Positions 47,740-56,220 of a stretch of DNA of 64,000 nucleotides are shown here, piece by piece. The notes under the pieces are model-generated. The model made no database searches. It was not told the DNA's origin and saw only the letters and a program-made list of their open reading frames with translations. A program made the position numbers and the translations under genes. How positions within the stretch are numbered: the stretch's first letter is position 1; every line of letters starts with the position of its first letter. Origin of the DNA: Desmonostoc muscorum FACHB-395 (GTDB taxonomy: Bacteria; Cyanobacteriota; Cyanobacteriia; Cyanobacteriales; Nostocaceae); the NCBI RefSeq assembly GCF_014698035.1, contig NZ_JACJSF010000009.1, positions 1-64,000 on the forward strand. Direction: 5' to 3'.

Positions 47740-48651
47740 ATGGCAACTATCGAAATCTTGGGCGTTCCACACGCATACGAGCTAACGGCTCCCACTTCCT
47801 GCCCCCACGCTTTAGTATTTATCCACGGTTGGCTCAATAGCCGTGGATATTGGCAACCTGTGATTTCCCGCATATCAGATGATTTGCAGTGCCTTTCCTA
47901 TGATTTGCGGGGTTTTGGTGAATCCCAGTCCCCGGTACAAACCGATTTTAGTCGGGCACAAGGGTCTCTAAGTCTGATGCCCATCTCGAATAGTGCGGTT
48001 GGTTCACCAATCGATTCTCTTTATACTCCTGTTGCTTATGCTCAGGATTTAGCCATTCTCCTAAAACAGCTGAATATTACTAGTGCTTGGCTAATTGGTC
48101 ACTCCTTGGGAGGTACGATCGCTCTTTGGGGAGCAGATCAAATGCCTGAGTGCGTTAAGGGAGTTATCTGTATTAATGCTGGCGGTGGTATTTACCTGAA
48201 AGAAGCTTTTGAGCAGTTTCGCTCGGCGGGTCAGAAATTTTTGCAAGTCCGCCCACGTTGGCTCTCCCAAGTGCCTTTGATTGATTTGCTGTTTACGAGA
48301 GCCAGTGTAGTGCGTCCTTTAGACCGCCATTGGGCACGTCAAAGGCTGATTGATTTCGTTGTGGCTGACCCAGAAGCAGCGTTAGGAACTCTGTTAGATT
48401 CCACAACGGAGGAAGAAATCAATCGTTTACCTGAGCTAGTATCTCAACTGAAGCAGCCAGTTTATTTTTTGGCTGGTGCTGAGGATAAGGTTATGGAACC
48501 CAAGTATGTACGCCATTTAGCTAGCTTTCACAGACTGTTCCAATACTGTGGTGACAATGTTCTGGAAATTCCTAATTGCGGACACCTGGCTATGTTGGAA
48601 CAGCCGGATGAAGTGGCCGATCGCATTCGGTCGATAATCATTAGTCATTAG
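47740..48651 (+). CDS. Alpha/beta hydrolase
   Basis: A 303-residue alpha/beta hydrolase with a complete triad context. The oxyanion loop is FIHGWLNS, the nucleophile elbow is GHSLGG (Ser near 127), the late acid is AGAEDKVMEPK and the His lies in NCGHLAMLEQPDE. An insert (TDFSRAQGSLSLMPISNSAV) lies between DLRGFGES and the elbow. The substrate is unknown. Its stop TAG is inside a CATTAGT heptamer repeat, so its last residues (IISH) are repeat-encoded. Confidence 0.88.
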   Translation: MATIEILGVPHAYELTAPTSCPHALVFIHGWLNSRGYWQPVISRISDDLQCLSYDLRGFGESQSPVQTDFSRAQGSLSLMPISNSAVGSPIDSLYTPVAYAQDLAILLKQLNITSAWLIGHSLGGTIALWGADQMPECVKGVICINAGGGIYLKEAFEQFRSAGQKFLQVRPRWLSQVPLIDLLFTRASVVRPLDRHWARQRLIDFVVADPEAALGTLLDSTTEEEINRLPELVSQLKQPVYFLAGAEDKVMEPKYVRHLASFHRLFQYCGDNVLEIPNCGHLAMLEQPDEVADRIRSIIISH

Positions 48652-48709
48652 TCATTAGTCATTGGTCATTGGTGGTTACAACTAACAAAGGACAAAGGAC
48701 AAATGACTA
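48639..48709. repeat. CAATGAC heptamer element, copy 3 (inverted)
   Basis: Five CATTAGT/CATTGGT heptamers are followed by AACAAAGGACAAAGGACAAATGACTA. The unit is the reverse complement of the elements at 28282-28338 and 30281-30371. It spans the whole gap between the convergent hydrolase and tsaD genes and contains both stop codons. Confidence 0.85.
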
Positions 48710-49756
48710 CTCAAGAGGGTGATATAACTTCATCACTTGGGTCAGCGCTAACCTAGACTCAACGCCTAGTGTAAGAGGCGATGTATGACCATGAGATAGA
48801 TGATCGGCGGCGGCACAGCCGATCATGGCGGCGTTATCGGTACAGAATTTCAGAGGTGGGAATAGGACGCGGAGGTTATGTTTAATGGCGGCAGCTTGGA
48901 GGTTTTTTCTCAACCCACTATTAGCTGCTACACCGCCACCAATGGCAATTGTATCTAGACCATAGTCTAGGGCACAGGCGATCGCTCTTTTGGTTAGCGA
49001 TCGCGCTACAGTTTCCTGAAAGCTAGCTGCTACATCTGCCACTGGCACTTGTCCACCATCTTTCTCTAATTGCTGCACTAAACGCAATACAGCTGTTTTT
49101 AACCCACTAAAACTCGCATCATAACGATGAAATCCCCCACCAGGTAAAGAAACTTTTCCTTCTGGGAGAGGAAAGGCTTGGGGATTTCCTTGTTGTGCCA
49201 ACTTGTCAATTACTGGCCCACCGGGATAACCTAGCTTTAATAATCGCGCCACTTTATCAAAGGCTTCACCCGCAGCATCATCACGAGTTTGCCCCAGTGT
49301 TTCGTAACTACCACAATCTTTGACGAAAATCAAGCTTGTATGTCCGCCAGAAACTAATAAACTCAAGAAAGGGGGATTTAAACTTGATTCGCTCAAGTAA
49401 GTTGCATAAATGTGACCTTCGAGGTGATGAACTCCCAAAAATGGCTTGTTGTGTACCATTGCTAGGGTTTTGGCAGCAGTTAACCCCACCAAGAGCGCTC
49501 CTACGAGTCCAGGGGCACAAGTGGCGGCAATTGCGTCAATTTGTCCCCAGTCTAGCTGGGCTTGCTCTAAGGCTTGTGCGATCGCAACATTTATCGTTTC
49601 CAAGTGCTGGCGAGATGCGACTTCCGGCACTACCCCACCATACTGCTGATGGACTGGAATTTGCGAGGCGACAATACTGCTACAAACTTTACGATTGTTA
49701 ACAATTGCGACGGCAGTTTCATCACAACTGGTTTCTATTGCTAAAACGGTTGTCAT
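48707..49756 (-). CDS. tsaD: tRNA N6-adenosine threonylcarbamoyltransferase
   Basis: A 349-residue ASKHA-fold enzyme that transfers threonylcarbamoyl to A37 of ANN-decoding tRNAs, with TsaB and TsaE. The N-terminal phrase [16 protein letters not shown], the metal-binding HHLEGHIYA (HxxxH), [10 protein letters not shown] and the C-terminal [13 protein letters not shown] and [15 protein letters not shown] are all present. Full length. Works with the tsaC product encoded 6 kb away. Its stop TAG is the first codon-sized part of the neighbouring heptamer element. Confidence 0.96.
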   Translation of the reverse strand: MTTVLAIETSCDETAVAIVNNRKVCSSIVASQIPVHQQYGGVVPEVASRQHLETINVAIAQALEQAQLDWGQIDAIAATCAPGLVGALLVGLTAAKTLAMVHNKPFLGVHHLEGHIYATYLSESSLNPPFLSLLVSGGHTSLIFVKDCGSYETLGQTRDDAAGEAFDKVARLLKLGYPGGPVIDKLAQQGNPQAFPLPEGKVSLPGGGFHRYDASFSGLKTAVLRLVQQLEKDGGQVPVADVAASFQETVARSLTKRAIACALDYGLDTIAIGGGVAANSGLRKNLQAAAIKHNLRVLFPPLKFCTDNAAMIGCAAADHLSHGHTSPLTLGVESRLALTQVMKLYHPLE

Positions 49757-50023
49757 TTAAAGTAATGAGTGCTGAGTCTGGAGTCCAGAGTAATCAAGAG
49801 AAAATCTTGCTTCTTTACTACCCTACAACAACAATTCTTATACTCAGCACTCAAGACTTCAGACTCTATTTTGGTTGAGAAGCTTTAACTTTTATTTACT
49901 TAAACTTTACTCGGTTCCCACCCAAGAGTATGATGACTTCCTAGTTATGCAAATAAACAGCTGTACAAGCCGCTTCGTTTTGTACAAAGAACTTCTTGTT
50001 TTGTAATAAAAGGAAACAACTCT

Positions 50024-50518
50024 ATGCGACGATTGTTTGCTTTGATGTTAGCGATTTGTCTTTGGTTCAATTTTGCCTCCCCAGCACAAGCTTTAGGGGC
50101 TAATTTGACACCCTGCAAGGACAATCCCGCTTTTCAAGAGCTAGCAGCTAATGCCCGTAATACCACCGCCGATCCCCAATCAGGGAAAAAGCGGTTTGAG
50201 CGTTATTCTCAGGCGCTGTGCGGTCCTGAAGGCTACCCCCACTTAATTGTTGATGGTCGCCTAGATCGGGCTGGTGACTTTTTGATCCCCAGCATTCTGT
50301 TTCTATATATTGCTGGTTGGATTGGCTGGGTAGGTCGTACCTATCTGCAAGCAATCAAAAAGGAATCTGACACTGAACTCAAAGAAATCCAAATCGATCT
50401 TGGTTTGGCACTCCCTATAATTGCGTCAGGCTTTACTTGGCCAGTAGCAGCACTGCAAGAGTTTCTCTCTGGAAAATTAGCAGCCAAAGATTCAGAAATC
50501 ACTGTTTCCCCACGCTAA
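50024..50518 (+). CDS. psaF: Photosystem I subunit III PsaF
   Basis: A 164-residue precursor. Residues 1-23 form a signal peptide ([21 protein letters not shown]), so the mature N-terminus enters the lumen. The conserved [22 protein letters not shown] segment has the disulfide pair Cys32 and Cys66, and the membrane helix region is [27 protein letters not shown] precedes the ATG. First gene of psaF-psaJ-psaL; PsaF binds next to the PsaA/B core and PsaJ. Confidence 0.96.
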   Translation: MRRLFALMLAICLWFNFASPAQALGANLTPCKDNPAFQELAANARNTTADPQSGKKRFERYSQALCGPEGYPHLIVDGRLDRAGDFLIPSILFLYIAGWIGWVGRTYLQAIKKESDTELKEIQIDLGLALPIIASGFTWPVAALQEFLSGKLAAKDSEITVSPR

Positions 50519-50557
50519 ATCAGCTTAACTAATTCATTCGTTTTGGAGAATAAATTC

Positions 50558-50707
50558 ATGGCAGACAAAGGCGATCAATCATCATATTTGATTAAGTTTA
50601 TTTCCACAGCGCCTGTGGCAGCTACCATCTGGCTGACAATCACAGCAGGTATCTTGATTGAATTCAACCGCTTTTTCCCCGATTTACTTTTCCACCCACT
50701 GCCATAG
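50558..50707 (+). CDS. psaJ: Photosystem I subunit IX PsaJ
   Basis: A 49-residue single-helix protein ([20 protein letters not shown] ... [14 protein letters not shown]). The stretch [20 protein letters not shown] and the ending [10 protein letters not shown] are diagnostic for PsaJ. It lies 39 bp after psaF with TTGGAG before the ATG, so the two genes are co-transcribed. PsaJ sits at the outer face of PSI beside PsaF. Confidence 0.95.
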   Translation: MADKGDQSSYLIKFISTAPVAATIWLTITAGILIEFNRFFPDLLFHPLP

Positions 50708-50826
50708 GTAGAAAATGGAATTTAGCACAGTTGAATTTCTTGTGTTTTTCCTAAAATTATGTAGTTGATGTATTCAGCTTAGTTAAGCAGAATTATCACC
50801 AAAATAGGCAGCACAAAGAGTTTTTT

Positions 50827-50861
50827 GAAACTCGTGATCCTGTTTACAGATCGCGAGTTTC
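50827..50861. terminator. Hairpin between psaJ and psaL
   Basis: GAAACTCGTGATC pairs with GATCGCGAGTTTC (13 bp with one T/C mismatch position as G:T) around a 9-base loop. It lies 120 bp after psaJ and 120 bp before psaL. It could partly end the psaFJ transcript or stabilise its 3' end. Confidence 0.6.
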
Positions 50862-50980
50862 ATACTTTTAAAAGTAGCTAAATTAATTTTTCTAAACTTC
50901 TTAGCCAAAAGACATCTTTAGCTACAATTATTATTAATATAAAAATGCCACCATTTTAAATTTAGAGGCGAACATAAAAT

Positions 50981-51502
50981 ATGGCACAAGCTGTAGACGC
51001 ATCAAAAAATCTCCCCAGCGATCCCAGAAATCGGGAAGTTGTTTTTCCTGCATTTCGCGATCCCCAACTGGGAAACCTAGAAACCCCGGTTAATGCTTCT
51101 CCCTTGAGCAAGTGGTTCATTAATAACTTACCTGCCTATCGCCCAGGTCTGTCTCCTGCTAGACGCGGTTTAGAAGTTGGACAGGCTCATGGTTACTTGC
51201 TATTTGGCCCCTTCGCCAAATTGGGCCCACTGCGGGATACAGCTAACGCTAATTTGGCTGGGTTACTGGGAGCCATCGGCTTGGTGGTTTTGCTCACCGC
51301 TTGTCTATCCTTGTATGCTAATAGCAATCCACCCAAAGCACTTCCTAGCGTTACCGTACCAAATCCCCCGGTAGATGCTTTTAACTCTAAAGAAAGCTGG
51401 AACAACTTTGCCAGTTCTTTCTTAATTGGTGGTATTGGTGGTGCAGTAGTTGCTTACTTTTTGACTAGCAATCTAGGGGTAATTCAAGGTTTATTTGGTT
51501 AA
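50981..51502 (+). CDS. psaL: Photosystem I subunit XI PsaL
   Basis: A 173-residue membrane protein. The N-terminal stromal part (NREVVFPAFRDPQLGNLETP) leads to LPAYRPGLSPARRGLEVGQAHGY and GPFAKLGPLRDT. Two clear hydrophobic segments follow (LLGAIGLVVLLTACLSLYA and FLIGGIGGAVVAYFLTSNLG). PsaL forms the contact between PSI monomers. The psaF-psaJ-psaL order, with no psaI next to psaL, is the order seen in heterocystous cyanobacteria that form PSI tetramers. The proline-rich loop (PSVTVPNPPVDAF) before the last helix is also like theirs. Confidence 0.96.
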   Translation: MAQAVDASKNLPSDPRNREVVFPAFRDPQLGNLETPVNASPLSKWFINNLPAYRPGLSPARRGLEVGQAHGYLLFGPFAKLGPLRDTANANLAGLLGAIGLVVLLTACLSLYANSNPPKALPSVTVPNPPVDAFNSKESWNNFASSFLIGGIGGAVVAYFLTSNLGVIQGLFG

Positions 51503-51567
51503 TTTAGAGATGAAGAGTTAGGAGTTAGGAGTTGGGAGTTAAAATTCATAACTTCTAACTCCTGTAC

Positions 51568-51587
51568 AGACGCGATTAATCGCGTCT
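51568..51587. repeat. Perfect 20-bp palindrome AGACGCGATTAATCGCGTCT
   Basis: A perfect palindrome between the convergent psaL and gmk stop codons, preceded by AACTCCTGTAC and followed by CTCC. A diverged copy with the same flanks is at 47668-47687. It may act as a bidirectional terminator here, but the copies point to a dispersed repeat. Confidence 0.85.
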
Positions 51588-51595
51588 CTCCAAAC

Positions 51596-52192
51596 TTATT
51601 TAAACAAAACCGTTTCAATGTCATTTAAAGCAGTTTCAAAATCGTCATTAACGATTTTAATATCAAATTCATCTGCGGCTTGAATTTCTTCTTGGGCACG
51701 GAGTAAACGACGGGCGATCGCTTCTTCAGAGTCTTGGGCACGAGAGCGTATCCGTTTCTCCAGTTCATCAAAAGAAGGCGGTAAGATAAAAATGCTCAGG
51801 GCACTGGGGAAGGAAGCACGAATTTGTCTTGCGCCTTCTAACTCAATTTCCAGCACTACCAACTTGCCAGATTGAATTTGGTTAAGTACAGCTTCACGGG
51901 GAGTGCCGTAATAGTTACCAGCAAATTCTGCCCATTCTAAAAACTCACCTTCAGCCACTAATTGTTCAAATTTACTACGGCTGACAAAGTAATAATTTTT
52001 GCCATCGATTTCTCCTGGACGGGCAGAACGAGTCGTTGCGGATACGGAAAAATAAAGTTCTGGATGACGTTGTAGGAGCGATCGCATTAAAGTGCCTTTA
52101 CCAACCCCACTAGGGCCAGTCAAAACAATCAATCTGCCTAAATGTAAGCATTCTTCTGTGGTAGCACTACTCTGTATGGGTAAAACTGGCAT
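51596..52192 (-). CDS. gmk: Guanylate kinase
   Basis: A 198-residue enzyme phosphorylating GMP to GDP. The P-loop GPSGVGKGT is near 26, followed by [16 protein letters not shown] (GMP binding) and [17 protein letters not shown] start it at ATG 52192 (MPVLPIQSS), which has GAGGGG five bases upstream. The longer frame (nine more residues) has no such support. It follows remA by 165 bp, the order also found in firmicutes (remA-gmk). Confidence 0.95.
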   Translation of the reverse strand: MPVLPIQSSATTEECLHLGRLIVLTGPSGVGKGTLMRSLLQRHPELYFSVSATTRSARPGEIDGKNYYFVSRSKFEQLVAEGEFLEWAEFAGNYYGTPREAVLNQIQSGKLVVLEIELEGARQIRASFPSALSIFILPPSFDELEKRIRSRAQDSEEAIARRLLRAQEEIQAADEFDIKIVNDDFETALNDIETVLFK

Positions 52193-52357
52193 TATCCCCT
52201 CAACCTGTGAATCAATCAATAGATATTATTCATTAGTCTTGTGTTCCCGGCCAAGTCCACTAGTGACTAAGGAATTTGTAGCAAGGGTGACAGAAAACTT
52301 ATCTAATTCACATCGTACTGCTGATACGGTACAAAGAGGAGTAGGAATAATCTAGTG

Positions 52358-52624
52358 TTAATTATCTACAGTTTGATGATCGCGGGAAATTACAAAGCGA
52401 TTCGCTACCGTTTCCGGCTGAATTGCTGACAGAATTACGTGGCTGGAATCGGTAATAATTACAGCCCTAGTCCGACGACCGTAAGTTGCATCAATCAGTT
52501 GACCTCTGTCCCGCGCATCGGTAATAATCCGCTTAATCGGGGCAGACTCTGGACTGACAATTGCAACTACTCGGTTAGCAGACACAATGTTACCAAAGCC
52601 GATGTTGATTAATTGAATCTCCAT
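52358..52624 (-). CDS. remA: RemA/DUF370 family regulator
   Basis: An 88-residue protein of the DUF370 family. In Bacillus, RemA is a DNA-binding, ring-forming regulator of biofilm matrix genes. The family course is intact: [57 protein letters not shown] and [15 protein letters not shown]. The ATG at 52624 is preferred over one four codons earlier because the family begins [12 protein letters not shown]. In cyanobacteria its role is little studied; regulation of DNA or of the neighbouring gmk is inferred only from the conserved gene pair. Confidence 0.9.
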   Translation of the reverse strand: MEIQLINIGFGNIVSANRVVAIVSPESAPIKRIITDARDRGQLIDATYGRRTRAVIITDSSHVILSAIQPETVANRFVISRDHQTVDN

Positions 52625-53375
52625 AAAAAAACTCACGCCAAAGGCGGTTTGAGAAGCTGGAAATAAACCTATTTCTATGTTATCGCCAAAAAACGGGAGT
52701 TACAACGCATAAATTCAAGCCAGCCTTTGTTTTTAAATAATGTCTGCTTTTTTTCGCTGTTTATTGGCTAAACTTGCTGAAAATCTTCCCAAAGGCATAG
52801 GCGCAATTACACTGATACAAGCTAGTTGGATGATGTACATTTATTTTGTTTGAAACAAGTATCTAGTTCCTAAATTAATGAGAGCAAAATCGACTGTTTG
52901 CAGAAGTAGGGAAAAGGGAAAAGGGTAAGAAAAACCTCTTTCTCCCTCTTGCAAAAGCTATTTTTAGTGCTTTTCGTTTGTAATGCAATAAACTCTGCTC
53001 CCTCTGCTAAAAGGCTACAGTGTACATACAAGTAATACCGCAGCCATACCTTGTAAATCTCGTACTGCGTTTTCATCCCCACAGGGGTAGAAGTCGCGAA
53101 GCCCACCCAACGCACTGACTTCTCTGCGTTAGCCTGCGGGAAGCCGCTACGCGTCTAGATTATTTCGTTATCCCCTAACTTGTGCGTAAGTCCTATAAAT
53201 CAATACGGTTCAGTTAAGGCTAAAACTCTTTATCAAAGTCAAATTTTTTAACGAACCGCAGAGGCACAGAGGGAACACAGAGAAGAAAAAAAATGCCTAA
53301 CTGAACCGTATTGTCCTATAAATGATCAGATCAATTCAGTCCACTTGAGTGGACTTTGGCTATCAGCTCATAACT
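52625..53375. other. Gene-free stretch with nested repeats, 751 bp
   Basis: Contains GC-rich dispersed repeat pieces at about 53075-53155, a GCGTAAGTCCTATA repeat end near 53183 and a complete MITE (53201-53313). An 81-codon frame at 52870-53115 lies mostly in repeat sequence and is rejected. Confidence 0.6.
53191..53323. mobile_element. 113-bp MITE with 10-bp flanking direct repeats
   Basis: CAATACGGTTCAGTTAAGGC (53201-53220) and GCCTAACTGAACCGTATTG (53295-53313) are terminal inverted repeats, identical apart from one missing base. TCCTATAAAT flanks the element on both sides (53191-53200 and 53314-53323), as expected of a target-site duplication. The inside carries the CGCAGAGGCACAGAG sequence of the 27171 element. 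There is no coding capacity, so it must be moved by a transposase elsewhere. Confidence 0.82.
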
Positions 53376-54101
53376 TCAGTTCTGGGCGGGATATTGTCCA
53401 CCATTCACAGCACGCATCCGTCGGACACTTCCAGCTTGGCAATCGCGTAACCAAGTATTCACCGCTTGGGCAACAGTGCCATTACTACTATCGCGTGGCG
53501 GGGATAATGGCTGCTGTGCTGAATTGGAACCAGTTTGAGAAAACATCATCACTAAATGCCAACCAGTTGTAGTTTTAGTCAACAACAGCCAGTGGAATTC
53601 CTGCAATTCGATCGCTTTCTTTCCTATGTACTGGCGCTCCAAGGTAGTAAAGAAAACTTGCTCAACTCCTGATGCAGAGCTTTTAGACGCATCTGCACTA
53701 TATTCTTCAAGGTTAAGGGGCAGAGGAGTAAACTCAGGTCTTCCTGCCACTAACATATAACTGTAAATATCACTACTTCTGCTGAGGCGACGGGCGCGTT
53801 GACTGGCGCGATTAGTATAACTAGGTAAATCTTGGAGTAGCTCTATAGTTAATGTTTCTAAATTTTGCTCAGAACAGAAAGACTTCGCCCCGTCGTTGAT
53901 ATTTTCTCTTTCTGCTAGCGCCGAGGAGTTAGGGGTGAGGATTTTCGAGAACGCTGGGTAAGTAAAGCTATTTGATACTAAAATCCAAAAGCCACAAGCT
54001 ACAAGCCAACTATAATTTTTCTTCTTGAGTGAAGAGGCAAGATTTTTCTCCCCTACACCCTGCACTCTGTCTCCCAGTTTCTCACTGACTCTTAGCTTCA
54101 T
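53376..54101 (-). CDS. Conserved cyanobacterial exported or anchored protein
   Basis: A 241-residue protein I cannot assign. A basic N-terminus (about 30 residues) precedes one hydrophobic segment ([22 protein letters not shown]), which could be a late signal or anchor. The body has two Cys (FCSEQ and LRDCQAG), a helical region with [17 protein letters not shown], and a [13 protein letters not shown] strand. It ends in a short basic tail with [13 protein letters not shown]. Its start overlaps the pyrF stop by four bases (ATGA), so its translation is coupled to pyrF. Confidence 0.75.
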   Translation of the reverse strand: MKLRVSEKLGDRVQGVGEKNLASSLKKKNYSWLVACGFWILVSNSFTYPAFSKILTPNSSALAERENINDGAKSFCSEQNLETLTIELLQDLPSYTNRASQRARRLSRSSDIYSYMLVAGRPEFTPLPLNLEEYSADASKSSASGVEQVFFTTLERQYIGKKAIELQEFHWLLLTKTTTGWHLVMMFSQTGSNSAQQPLSPPRDSSNGTVAQAVNTWLRDCQAGSVRRMRAVNGGQYPAQN

Positions 54102-54817
54102 GCCACTGTGGTTAACTCCTCAGAAATCCTCTTCCAGGCCAACTCTGGCTCAGTAGCAGTAGTAATGGGACGGCCAATTACTAAATAATCTGCACCAGCT
54201 TTCATGGCTTGTGCAGGAGTGAGCGATCGCTTTTGATCGCCTTTATCTGCCCAAGTTGGTCTAACGCCGGGACAAACTAGCAAAAAGCGATCTCCACAAG
54301 TCTCTCGTAGCTGTGCCACCTCTTGAGGCGAACAAACTACCCCATCCAAACCACATTCTTGAGCCAGCAGGGCCATTTCTAGAGCATATTCTGGCAATTC
54401 CAGAGGTATTTTTAAATCAAATGCCAACTGCCTAGCAGAAATGCTCGTCAGCAGGGTAATAGCAATTAACTTTGGCGGTTGTACACCCGCTTGGGCTGCC
54501 CCTTCGTGTGCCGCTTCAATTGCGGCTTTCAGGGCATCTCTACCAGCAGTAGCATGAATTGTCAGCAAATCTACTCCGTATCTAGCTGCACTCCGGCAAG
54601 CACCAGCAACTGTGTTGGGGATATCATCAAACTTTAAATCTAAGAAAATGCGCTTTTCCTTAGACTTTAGGACTTCCAGAATTTTGGGGCCAGTGCTGGT
54701 AAACAACTCTAAGCCGACTTTCCAAAAACCGACTTGCGGGAGTTGATCTATAAGAGCGATCGCAGCTTGCTCATCCGGTACATCCAAAGCGACAATAATT
54801 TTTTCTTCTGCATTCAT
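54098..54817 (-). CDS. pyrF: Orotidine 5'-phosphate decarboxylase
   Basis: A 239-residue TIM-barrel enzyme making UMP from OMP. The catalytic Asp-Lys-x-x-Asp array is in [12 protein letters not shown], with IIVALDVP at the start, [11 protein letters not shown] and the phosphate-binding [21 protein letters not shown] at the end. I start it at ATG 54817 ([14 protein letters not shown]). A frame open to 54859 adds 14 residues of spacer-like sequence directly abutting tyrS. It lies between tyrS and the 241-residue protein in one transcription unit. Confidence 0.93.
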   Translation of the reverse strand: MNAEEKIIVALDVPDEQAAIALIDQLPQVGFWKVGLELFTSTGPKILEVLKSKEKRIFLDLKFDDIPNTVAGACRSAARYGVDLLTIHATAGRDALKAAIEAAHEGAAQAGVQPPKLIAITLLTSISARQLAFDLKIPLELPEYALEMALLAQECGLDGVVCSPQEVAQLRETCGDRFLLVCPGVRPTWADKGDQKRSLTPAQAMKAGADYLVIGRPITTATEPELAWKRISEELTTVA

Positions 54818-54859
54818 ACTTGGTTTCTTGCTAACTACTTCCCAGTCTCTAGTTCCCAT

Positions 54860-56047
54860 CTAAGGTACTAGGCGCACAAACTTATTTTTCCCAACTTGTA
54901 AGACCTTACCTTGTAACTGGGCAGAATCAGCAAAAGTAGTATCAACATCGGTAATGCGATTACCATCTATACGCACTCCACCTTCTTGAATTTTCCGCTT
55001 ACCTTCCCCTGTACTTTTGCATAAACCGGTGACATTGAGAATATAGGCTAATTTAGCGGGATACGATATCTCAGCTAGAGAAAATTCGGGAACTGCACCT
55101 TCCTTTCCGCCGCTTTGGGCTGCTTCTTTGGCTTCTTGGGCGGCTGTTTCGCCGTGGTACTGCTTGACAACTTCCCATGCGAGGAGTGTTTGGCGATCGC
55201 GGGGATTTTCTGGCAGATTATCCAAAGGTAAATCCGTCAGCAGTTCAAAATATTGTGACAGCAGATTATCTGGAACCCCTTGCAACTTCTGATATTTTTG
55301 CCCCGGATGTTCTGACAACCCAATATAATTACCTAAAGACTTGGACATTTTTTGCACCCCATCCGTGCCAATTAAAATTGGCAGCAGCATCCCAAACTGG
55401 GGCTTTTGACCAAAATGACGCTGTAAATCTCTGCCCACAGCGATGTTAAATTTCTGATCAGTCCCTCCTAATTCCACATCTGCTTCCACGGCAACGGAAT
55501 CGAAACCTTGCATTAATGGGTATAGGAACTCATGGATAAAAATCGGATTCTCTTTTCTATAGCGATCGGCAAATCCTTCCTTAGCCAACATCTGCCCCAC
55601 CGTCATCGTGGAAAGTAACTCCAAAATTTTCTCTAAGTTGAGCTTAGAGAGCCATTCGGAGTTATAGCGCACCTCTAACCTTCCTGGTGTGTCAAAATCC
55701 AAGATAGGACGTACTTGGTCAAGATAAGTCTGGGCATTTTGGGCGACATCTGCTTCTGTAAGCTGGCGGCGCACCTCAGATTTACCAGTCGGATCGCCAA
55801 TGCGTGCTGTAAAATCGCCAATAATTAGAACTGCTATATGGCCTGCATCTTGAAACGCTCGCAGTTTTCGTACTGGTATGCTATGACCTAAATGAATATC
55901 AGTACCAGTCGGGTCAATCCCCAACTTGATCCTTAAAGATTTGTTTGTAGTTGCCAAAAGCTTTTCTAGACTTTCACTGTTAACATCTACTGGTTGTGGA
56001 AAAACTTCTACAACACCACGACGCAGCCAAGCAAAATCTTGCGTCAT
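54860..56047 (-). CDS. tyrS: Tyrosyl-tRNA synthetase
   Basis: A 395-residue class I synthetase. The HIGH-type motif is HLGHS, in [20 protein letters not shown], the KMSKS motif is [11 protein letters not shown], and a C-terminal S4 RNA-binding domain has [19 protein letters not shown] start it at ATG 56047 ([11 protein letters not shown]), where family proteins begin. The longer frame of 44 extra residues upstream has no similarity. First gene of a tyrS-pyrF-hypothetical unit and divergent from the PBP gene. Confidence 0.95.
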   Translation of the reverse strand: MTQDFAWLRRGVVEVFPQPVDVNSESLEKLLATTNKSLRIKLGIDPTGTDIHLGHSIPVRKLRAFQDAGHIAVLIIGDFTARIGDPTGKSEVRRQLTEADVAQNAQTYLDQVRPILDFDTPGRLEVRYNSEWLSKLNLEKILELLSTMTVGQMLAKEGFADRYRKENPIFIHEFLYPLMQGFDSVAVEADVELGGTDQKFNIAVGRDLQRHFGQKPQFGMLLPILIGTDGVQKMSKSLGNYIGLSEHPGQKYQKLQGVPDNLLSQYFELLTDLPLDNLPENPRDRQTLLAWEVVKQYHGETAAQEAKEAAQSGGKEGAVPEFSLAEISYPAKLAYILNVTGLCKSTGEGKRKIQEGGVRIDGNRITDVDTTFADSAQLQGKVLQVGKNKFVRLVP

Positions 56048-56220
56048 ACTAGAAAATCCACTGTTAGCTATGTTTTGCCCACTAGAAGTTAAGTTGGTTA
56101 TAAACACTTGCAATTTATCCACTTTCTCATCTGCCAAACTACTATAATTGCAAAAAATTAACCGCCTTGCTTCATCCAATCAATTACAGTTAAATTTATA
56201 AGTGAGGAAGTGAAATCGCC

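Noticed and set aside
49900-50023. Possible HLR1 (RpaB) site in the psaF promoter
   Set aside because: TTTGTACAA and TTGTAATAA are present but do not match the two properly spaced HLR1 direct repeats.
52870-53115. 81-codon minus-strand frame upstream of remA
   Set aside because: Most of it lies in low-complexity and dispersed repeat sequence, with no ribosome site or recognisable product.
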